A stretch of DNA of 29,221 bases, from positions 1-29,221 of the forward strand of contig JAUCBJ010004155.1 in assembly GCA_032718475.1 (NCBI GenBank), given 5' to 3'. Each line of letters begins with the position of its first letter. Positions within the stretch are counted from its first letter, which is position 1. This stretch comes from Nemertoderma westbladi. Lineage: Eukaryota > Xenacoelomorpha > Nemertodermatida > Nemertodermatidae. The notes below the pieces were generated by a model, which saw nothing but the letters and a program-made list of their open reading frames with translations, was not told the DNA's origin and made no database searches. Below are positions 13,282-20,031 of this stretch, piece by piece. The position numbers were made by a program, and so were the translations under genes.

Positions 13282-14139
13282 ATAATTAGCAGTACTAAGT
13301 TCTTATTTCATTTACATTATAGTAGCAGTACTAAGTTCTTATTTCATTTACATTATAAGTAGCAGTACTAAGTTCTTATTTCATTTACATTATAAGTAGC
13401 AGTACTAAGTTCTTATTTCATTTACATTATAAGTAGCAGTACTAAGTTCTTATTTCATTTACATTATAAGTAGCAGTACTAAGTTCTTATTTCATTTACA
13501 TTATAGTAGCAGTACTAAGTTATTATTTCATTTACATTATAAGTAGCAGTACTAAGTTCTTATTTCATTTACATTATAGTAGCAGTACTAAGTTCTTATT
13601 TCATTTACATTATAAGTAGCAGTACTAAGTTCTTATTTCATTTACATTATAAGTAGCAGTACTAAGTTCTTATTTCATTTACATTATAAGTAGCAGTACT
13701 AAGTTCTTATTTCATTTACATTATAGTAGCAGTACTAAGTTATTATTTCATTTACATTATAAGTAGCAGTACTAAGTTCTTATTTCATTTACATTATAGT
13801 AGCAGTACTAAGTTCTTATTTCATTTACATTATAAGTAGCAGTACTAAGTTCTTATTTCATTTACATTATAAGTAGCAGTACTAAGTTCTTATTTCATTT
13901 ACATTATAATTAGCAGTACTAAGTTCTTATTTCATTTACATTATAAGTAGCAGTCCTAAGTTCTTATTTCATTTACATTATAAGTAGCAGTACTAAGTTC
14001 TTATTTCATTTACATTATAAGTAGCAGTACTAAGTTCTTATTTCATTTACATTATAAGTAGCAGTACTAAGTTCTTATTTCATTACATTATAAGTAGCAG
14101 TACTAAGTTCTTATTTCATTTACATTATAAGTAGCAGTA
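13282..14139. repeat. 37-bp satellite, right block after LINE A
   Basis: The same satellite resumes in phase with the left flank and ends abruptly at 14139 (GTAGCAGTA then unique sequence). About 23 monomers, mixing 37- and 36-bp versions. A block beginning with a TTATTATTTC variant recurs at about 13521 and 13741, a 220-bp spacing (six monomers). The ATAATTAG variant that forms the LINE junction monomer (13282) also occurs near 13908, which supports the view that the junction monomer is a genuine array member. Confidence 0.95.
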
Positions 14140-14409
14140 ACCAACGAACTGCATACACGTAAAATTTCGTAGGCCGAATTACCATTGAAGGCATTTGTAA
14201 TTGACAGTTATAATAATTGTCAATATAATATATTTTGTTTTTATGAGTTATTATTCAATTATGTTATAATAAGAAGGAAACATATAAATTTTGTGTTTAA
14301 TCGATAAACACAATAACATTTCCTTTTCATCAGGTATGATATTAGTGTTACTCTGAAAATCTTTGGCAAAACCATTTCTGTGTTATAAAAGATCGCATAA
14401 TTTAAATAT
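14140..14409. other. AT-rich unique DNA with an inverted repeat
   Basis: No coding frame recognised. The only structure is a fold-back at 14274-14325. The outer arms AAGGAAA (14274-14280) and TTTCCTT (14319-14325) enclose a 9-bp perfect stem, TTGTGTTTA (14291-14299) with TAAACACAA (14305-14313), around a 5-nt loop. It could be a fragment of a small fold-back transposon or chance in AT-rich DNA. Confidence 0.5.
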
Positions 14410-14518
14410 TTGAATTTCCAAAAATTTACGACTGCGGTCGAGTCTCGAACCCGGTAAATAATAACACAGTACGCACGCCCTGTCGACTGATCTAATATGT
14501 CGCACTGGAAATTTCAAT
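14410..14518 (-). mobile_element. Possible tRNA-derived SINE remnant (minus strand)
   Basis: Read on the minus strand, this contains an A-box-like TAGATCAGTCGACAGGG and, about 30 nt on, a B-box-like GGGTTCGAGACTC, the spacing of an internal RNA polymerase III promoter. It is bracketed by complementary TTGAATTTCCA (14410-14420) and TGGAAATTTCAA (about 14506-14517), like an acceptor stem. The T-arm does not pair well and no anticodon arm is convincing, so this is not a functional tRNA gene. It resembles a decayed tRNA-derived SINE head. A chance match cannot be excluded. Confidence 0.35.
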
Positions 14519-14648
14519 CAGTAATTTAGTGATAGAAAATAATAATAGAGCGAAAACAGTACTTTCTTGCATTCTGTTTTATACAAGTTTTAGTGAGTAA
14601 AGGTGGATTTTTCAGATAAATTTAATTATTTCACAGTATTAACTATTT

Positions 14649-15258
14649 ACATACTTGTGTGTAAAGTAGCACTTTACAGTGTGATGATCCGAGTGGCTTT
14701 GTTACACGAACGAACGTTAGTGAGTGAGTGAAAATAAAGCCACGAGGATCAGAACACTGTAAAGTACTTTGCAACAAGTATGTATGTAGTTTTATTCCAA
14801 AATTTTAACATTACGAAATGATTGTACATATACATTATAAGTGATAGAAACTGCACAAATTATATTAGGTGCTGTATAAATAAATGTAAAAATGACATAA
14901 ATTATGTTATAAATAAGTTAGTTTATATTTATGGTGGCATTTGGAGCCATGTTATAATTAATTAGCTAGTCCCTACTGGTTATTAATAGCTATACCCCCG
15001 CCTACCGGTAGGTAATGCAGTAGGCCTATCTGGCTGTCAGGCAAATTTCCACCTATTGTTTACGTGGTAACTAATGACGGCGTCAGTTCTGTCCACTAAG
15101 GGGACATTACTTAACGGATAACACCAAATACAATACTAAATCTACAGGCCAATACAATGCTGTAATGTCCTCTAAAGTTGTAAAGTGCTAAATAACAACT
15201 CGCTGTTAATACTAACGGCGTTGAGTAATGTTACAATTTTGGAATAAAATTATATACA
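14649..15258. mobile_element. Fold-back / MITE-like element with nested inverted repeats
   Basis: Three inverted-repeat pairings occur in about 600 bp. First, 14649-14700 pairs with 14736-14787: about 50-nt arms with shared cores CTTTACAGTG and GTGGCTTT, and a 35-bp spacer. Second, 14781-14814 pairs with 15225-15258 (31 of 34 positions, core TTTTATTCCAAAATT). Third, AGCACTTTACA at 14668-14678 has an exact complement at 15179-15189. No transposase frame is visible. This organisation is typical of non-autonomous fold-back or MITE DNA elements, but I cannot define exact ends or a target duplication, nor assign a superfamily. Confidence 0.5.
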
Positions 15259-15425
15259 TTCATTACAATAAGATTTAATGAAGCTGAATGTAATATGTAA
15301 GACCCTAATCGGAGTAATCGCAACTCAAACACATATCTGGGCAATGCTATTATTCTGTGTAGGAAGTTAAATACCCTTTAATGGTTCCCACAGCGGACAC
15401 TTTTGTCAACACGACGTCAGTAATA

Positions 15426-15431
15426 TTTATT
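15426..15431 (-). terminator. Polyadenylation signal AATAAA after the Cys-rich exon
   Basis: TTTATT on the plus strand, i.e. AATAAA on the minus strand, about 20 nt downstream of the stop codon of the cysteine-rich exon. A GT-containing stretch lies further downstream on the minus strand. In AT-rich DNA this hexamer is common, so it only adds modest support. Confidence 0.4.
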
Positions 15432-15450
15432 AAAATTTAGTAATATTAAC

Positions 15451-15645
15451 TTACACTCCCATGAAACCTATCGCGTTTTGGAATTCAGGCGGAGCGCAGC
15501 ACACAGGTCTTTCATCATCAAAGCAATCTCTACCACCGTTCTGAGCGAAACATTTCCGGTTGTTTCGTCGGTATTCTCTATCGTCACAACATCTTTCATT
15601 ATCGGGGCAGCACTTCACCGTCTCCTCGAGTCCAGCCACAATAGA
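15451..15645 (-). CDS. Possible last exon of a small cysteine-rich secreted-type protein
   Basis: A minus-strand frame of 64 codons plus stop begins right after a splice-acceptor-like TTTTACCAG (AG at 15647-15646). It lacks any ATG near its start, so I read it as a 3' exon and not a whole gene. It encodes eight cysteines as CC-x5-CC-x11-C-x8-C-x7-CC among many charged residues, then a short hydrophobic tail ending GFMGV. A polyadenylation signal AATAAA follows about 20 nt after the stop. Eight paired cysteines suggest a disulfide-rich extracellular peptide. I do not recognise the family: it does not fit the WAP four-disulfide pattern. No upstream signal-peptide exon was identified on the minus strand. 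The exon may be chance. Confidence 0.4.
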   Translation of the reverse strand, partial: SIVAGLEETVKCCPDNERCCDDREYRRNNRKCFAQNGGRDCFDDERPVCCAPPEFQNAIGFMGV

Positions 15646-16219
15646 CTGGTAAAACACTGTGATCGTTATACAATCGCTATCACTGGAACAAGGGAACTGC
15701 CCAAATACCGGAATTCCTAATCAAAGGGAATACAGAAGCTACAATTTTATAAAACTAGTTGGAATACCAGCATATTATTGATGGACCTATCTTAGTGGTT
15801 TATAAAAGCAGGTGAAAAGAGTTTGTAGCCGAGTTTCACTGTATTATAATGTACTGATGAACATAAGCAAATAAACAGTAAAGCAGTAATTGGTGGTTAA
15901 CTATACAAAGAAATATAATATTCGATTATTTGGGTTCTTATTTCGGTTATTAATTATTAACGGGGGGGGGGGGGGGGGGGGGGAATTCAGGGGGAAAGCT
16001 CAGGCTGTATAAAAATATCACAGGTCGATTCTCTGTGTCCCATTCCCACAAAGTTTTTATTTTATTCGAGTGTTTAATATAAATAGTTATGGTTATTTAT
16101 TGATTAAAAATCAAATAGTGTATAAATATGTAATATTCGTCATATATCTATATATCTCATAATATAATATATCTCATAATATAATATATCTCATAACTAT
16201 GGTGTCAAATTAACTTTCT
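15646..16219. other. Non-coding AT-rich DNA with a G22 run and a small TA repeat
   Basis: No supported gene. Contains an uninterrupted run of 22 G at 15962-15983 followed by a GGGGG in AATTCAGGGGG, and a short tandem repeat of TATATCTCATAATATAA at about 16147-16197. If the Cys-rich exon is real, its upstream intron would run through this interval on the minus strand; I could not find a convincing partner exon. Confidence 0.6.
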
Positions 16220-16486
16220 ATTCAAATAAATAGATAAGGCGGGGTAGCTCAGTTGGTTGAGCGCCGGGCCTGCAATGTAATGGTTGTAGGTTCAGCCCCG
16301 CCAGGGTCCACTCAGCCTTTCATCCACTGGGGTCGATAAAATGAGTACCAGTTAAATAACTGGGAGCAAATCTTGGGATAGCGCCCACCCCTACCCTCGG
16401 GTAGCAGCTATCGAAAGAGGAGCCTTCGGGTCGCCTCCGGCTTCGGCCGACTGTTTGCTTGCTTGCTTGCTTGATTCAAATAAATA
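16220..16486 (+). mobile_element. tRNA-derived SINE with perfect 13-bp target-site duplications
   Basis: The body at 16233-16473 is flanked by identical ATTCAAATAAATA copies (16220-16232 and 16474-16486). The tRNA-like head runs 16238-16302: GGCGGGG at the start is complementary to CCCCGCC at its end; the A box TAGCTCAGTTGG is at 16245-16256 with a D-stem GCTC/GAGC; the B box GGTTCAGCCCC is at 16289-16299. The middle contains CTCAGCCTTTCATCC, then GGGGTCGATAAAATGAG and TACCAGTTA, a core I recall from mollusc and other lophotrochozoan SINEs. The 3' end is a (TTGC)n-type tail. Intact duplications indicate a recent insertion. It would need a partner LINE for movement; its tail matches neither LINE in this window. 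Confidence 0.88.
16245..16299 (+). promoter_or_regulatory. Internal RNA polymerase III promoter of the SINE (A and B boxes)
   Basis: A box 16245-16256 and B box 16289-16299, 32 nt apart. The B box has CAG where GGTTCGA is usual (GGTTCAG), one deviation from consensus. This type 2 promoter lies inside the transcribed SINE head. Confidence 0.65.
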
Positions 16487-17237
16487 CTAATATTGATATT
16501 ATCGTTAAAATAAATAATTGTCTACTATAATAAGTTTGTCCTCGGCTGACACATTAATATAATTGAAATATTTTATAAACTAAATCTGCTGCCTCTTCAA
16601 AGGGGAGCTTTTCAAAATCTGAAAGAGAAGTTATACCTGTTGTAATCTCCGTTTAAAGTTCGAATCCAACTAGCACATGTTCCTCGTCCTGTATAGATTT
16701 AATTTGTATAATTTGTAATATTCGCCCATGCAGGCTCAAACCTTCGCCATATTACTGAATGGGGAAGTATTTTATCTGTGTCATAGCAACGTTAAGGTAA
16801 TATAACTCCAGCTAGCTGAGCTGAGCAGAGGCAGCAAGCAGGCTGGTTGGTTTGGTGTGTTGAGTGAGTCTCACTAAATCCAATGGTTGGGGTGGGGTGT
16901 CTGTTGCGAACTGGTCATGACATATCTTATATCTTCATATAGTCAGCAATGGATAATTATTGGATTTATCAGATTTCTGCGTTTACTAAACGTTGAGGAA
17001 TTAAAAATATTGTCGATCAGATTACTCCCAGGATTACGCAGTTACAGATTATTATTAACTATTCCCGCTTGAAAGCCTTTAGCTGACAAACAAACAGACT
17101 TCCATAATTGTATAGAGATAGATAGATTGGAACCTATAGATAGGGGACGAGTTCTATAGATTGGGTACGAAGCCAGCATTCGTTTAACAATAATTGTGAA
17201 CCATGAAATGTCATATATCCATTCTGTTGCATGTTCA
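16487..17237. other. Unannotated AT-rich DNA left of the GC minisatellite
   Basis: No supported coding frame or RNA gene. There are weak AGATAGAT/CTATAGAT reiterations at about 17112-17172. An isolated AGTTCGAATCCAACT near 16658 resembles a B box, but no A box or stem pairing accompanies it. Confidence 0.55.
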
Positions 17238-19036
17238 GGCCACCCTGGGGGCAGCCAGAGGTTCCCCACACTGGGGGCAGCCAGATTTCCCTACTCTGGG
17301 GCGGCCAGGGTTCCGGCCACCCTGGGGGCAGCCAGAGGTTCCCCACACTGGGGGCAGCCAGATTTCCCTACTCTGGGGCGGCCAGGGTTCCGGCCACCCT
17401 GGGGGAAGCCAGGGTTCCCTACTCCGGGGGCAGCCAGGGTTCCGGCCACCCTGGGGGAAGCCAGGTTCCCTACTCCGGGGGCAGCCAGGGTTCCGGCCAC
17501 CCTGGGGGAAGCCAGGGTTCCCTACTCCGGGGGCAGCCAGGGTTGCGTCACCCTGGGGGCAGCCAGAGGTTCCCCACACTGGGGGCAGCCAGATTTCCCT
17601 ACTCTGGGGCGGCCAGGGTTCCGGCCACCCTGGGGGAACCCAGGGTTCCCTACTCCGGGGGCAGCCAGGGTTCCCTACTCCGGGGGCAGCCAGGGTTCCG
17701 GCCACCCTGGGGGAAGCCAGGGTTCCCTACTCCGGGGGCAGCCAGGGTTCCGGCCACCCTGGGGGAAGCCAGGGTTCCCTACTCCGGGGGCAGCCAGGGT
17801 TCCGGCCACCCTGGGGGAAGCCAGGGTTCCCTACTCCGGGGGCAGCCAGGGTTCCGGCCACCCTGGGGGAAGCCAGGGTTCCCTACTCCGGGGGCAGCCA
17901 GGGTTCCGGCCACCCTGGGGGAAGCCAGGGTTCCCTACTCCGGGGGCAGCCAGGGTTCCGGCCACCCTGGGGGAAGCCAGGGTTCCCTACTCCGGGGGCA
18001 GCCAGGGTTCCGGCCACCCTGGGGGAAGCCAGGTTCCCTACTCCGGGGGCAGCCAGGGTTCCGGCCACCCTGGGGGAAGCCAGGGTTCCCTACTCCGGGG
18101 GCAGCCAGGGTTGCGTCACCCTGGGGGCAGCCAGAGGTTCCCCACACTGGGGGCAGCCAGATTTCCCTACTCTGGGGCGGCCAGGGTTCCGGCCACCCTG
18201 GGGGAAGCCAGGGTTCCCTACTCCGGGGGCAGCCAGGGTTCCGGCCACCCTGGGGGAAGCCAGGGTTCCCTACTCCGGGGGCAGCCAGGGTTCCGGCCAC
18301 CCTGGGGGAAGCCAGGGTTCCCTACTCCGGGGGCAGCCAGGGTTCCGGCCACCCTGGGGGAAGCCAGGGTTCCCTACTCCGGGGGCAGCCAGGGTTCCGG
18401 CCACCCTGGGGGAAGCCAGGGTTCCCTACTCCGGGGGCAGCCAGGGTTCCGGCCACCCTGGGGGAAGCCAGGGTTCCCTACTCCGGGGGCAGCCAGGGTT
18501 CCGGCCACACTGGGGGAAGCCAGGGTTCCCTACTCCGGGGGCAGCCAGGGTTCCGGCCACCCTGGGGGAAGCCAGGGTTCCCTACTCTGGGGCGGCCAGG
18601 GTTCCGGCCACCCTGGGGGCAGCCAGAGGTTCCCCACACGGGGGGCAGCCAGATTTCCCTACTCTGGGGCGGCCAGGGTTCCGGCCACCCTGGGGGAAGC
18701 CAGGGTTCCCTACTCCGGGGGCAGCCAGGGTTCCGGCCACCCTGGGGGAAGCCAGGGTTCCCTACTCCGGGGGCAGCCAGGGTTCCGGCCACCCTGGGGG
18801 AAGCCAGGGTTCCCTACTCCGGGGGCAGCCAGGGTTCCGGCCACCCTGGGGGAAGCCAGGGTTCCCTACTCCGGGGGCAGCCAGGGTTCCGGCCACCCTG
18901 GGGGAAGCCAGGGTTCCCTACTCCGGGGGCAGCCAGGGTTCCAGCCACCCTGGGGGAAGCCAGAGTTCCCTACTCCGGGGGCAGCCAGGGTTCCGGCCAC
19001 CCTGGGGGAAGCCAGGGTTCCCTACTCCGGGGGCAG
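17238..19036. repeat. GC-rich minisatellite, 52-bp period (two related half-units), left block
   Basis: Tandem array whose common unit is 52 bp. It is made of a 25-bp half starting GGTTCCCTACTCCGGGGG and a 27-bp half starting GGTTCCGGCCACCCTGGGGG, each ending in AGCCAG. Variant units with CCCACACTGGGGG, ATTTCCCTACTCTGGGGCGG or GGTTGCGTCACC recur together near 17248, 17330, 17560, 18130 and 18615. The two GGTTGCG copies are 568 bp apart. The unit contains no plus-strand stop in any frame and 52 is not a multiple of three, which produces the roughly 600-codon open frames in all three plus frames; these are not genes. The array is interrupted by LINE B and continues at 22787. Confidence 0.97.
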
Positions 19037-19452
19037 GTCAGGCCAGGTGTTCTAGGTCATTGATCAAGAAAACTTGCCACCTCCATGCAGCATAAAGGAG
19101 GTGCCACCTGTAGCTGCATAGACCCTCTTACTAGGGCAAATCTGGTCCTGTAACTAGGACCCCCTTCGTTCTGGGATAAGGACGCCCTTGGTCCTGGATT
19201 AAGGACCCATATACTTGGTTGCAGGGGTATATGGCCTGACCAGGCAGATGGTGATCTACCAATGGCTGTTCAGGAGTAGAGTGTTCTCATGTCCACTCTG
19301 AGAGCACTTCACTGCGACCTGCACCTGGCAGCAAGGGTACAGGGCATGACTCAGCAGATGAGCTGCAACAGCCATTGGTGGGTCATGTGCGCCAGAGTAG
19401 ATATGGGTGATGGGCCTCATATCTGACTCCATTGCGACACCCACCCTGTGGA
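19037..19452 (+). promoter_or_regulatory. Leader (5' untranslated region) of LINE B with repeats and stems
   Basis: A non-coding leader with three imperfect tandem units of about 24 bp around 19140-19208 (each with a T[CT]CTGG/TG...AAGGAC-like core). A hairpin CACCTCC (19078-19084) pairs with GGAGGTG (19097-19103). A perfect 13-bp inverted repeat ACCAATGGCTGTT (19258-19270) pairs with AACAGCCATTGGT (19367-19379). Some LINEs carry internal promoters or translation-control structures here; no specific motif is recognised, so any regulatory role is inference. Confidence 0.45.
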
Positions 19453-20031
19453 ATGGCAAACCAGGGTGTGGTATTTGCCCCGAGAGCTGACTCGGCAAAA
19501 AAGCACCCCCCAACCCCCACTATGGATTACATTAGCAATGCGGAGGTCCGGCCACTAGAGGCCAGTGGAATTACCGGACACAATCGGCCTCACAGGCGTC
19601 AGTTAACTCCTGACCGGCTGCCTGTCTCACCCCCTACTGGAGAGAGAGCAGCCAACAATTCTTTGAGTCCCTTTCCTGATGACCTTTCTGACCCAAACCC
19701 TGGGTCACCAGGAAGGCCAGATTGTGATGGGGAGAGGGATTCTGGAGTTGGAGGCTACTCTCATGTTCCACCCCGACCAACAAAGCCATTGGTGAATCTG
19801 AGGCAAGTCACAAGACTAGCCTCAGTAAACACCCTAACACTCGGGTCCCCAATGCGACAAGGTGAGCTGACTGCCTTGGCAGATAAGCTTTCTCTTAGCG
19901 CAGTGGGTGTTCAAGAGCACCGAATGCAGACTGGACAGACTGATGAGGTTCTGATTAAGGACATGGGGGCGGTTGGCAACTCGCCCTCGCGTCAGCAGAT
20001 GATAGTGGCAATGGTGGAATTGGTCTATTGA
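19453..20031 (+). CDS. LINE B: Pro-rich leader region and N-terminus of the endonuclease
   Basis: I chose the first ATG at 19453; the frame is open from 19432 (TTG). The first roughly 110 residues are rich in Pro, Ser, Gly and charged residues with no recognised domain. They are followed by the start of an exonuclease-endonuclease-phosphatase fold: a ...NTLTLGSP...ELTALADKL stretch and VQEHRM, whose Glu (codon at 19915) matches the metal-binding Glu of LINE endonucleases. Just after this the frame leaves the conserved reading at a G5 run (19965-19969), and the remaining codons to the stop look non-homologous. The downstream frame starting near 19968 carries on the endonuclease. So this is the front half of one protein split by a -1 shift, not an independent ORF1, unless shifting is programmed. 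Confidence 0.7.
   Translation: MANQGVVFAPRADSAKKHPPTPTMDYISNAEVRPLEASGITGHNRPHRRQLTPDRLPVSPPTGERAANNSLSPFPDDLSDPNPGSPGRPDCDGERDSGVGGYSHVPPRPTKPLVNLRQVTRLASVNTLTLGSPMRQGELTALADKLSLSAVGVQEHRMQTGQTDEVLIKDMGAVGNSPSRQQMIVAMVELVY

Noticed and set aside
14680-14720. Hammerhead ribozyme (TGATGA near a stem)
   Set aside because: The core GAAA and the conserved pairing around it are absent.
15478-15720. Plus-strand 80-codon frame
   Set aside because: Antisense shadow of the cysteine-rich minus-strand frame, with no recognisable domain.
16640-16680. tRNA gene suggested by AGTTCGAATCC
   Set aside because: No A box, acceptor pairing or anticodon arm around this B-box-like string.
17196-19095. Open frames of 610-630 codons in all three plus frames over the GC minisatellite
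   Set aside because: The 52-bp unit has no plus-strand stops and its period is not divisible by three, so each frame cycles through the same three peptides. No start context, domain or codon bias supports a protein.
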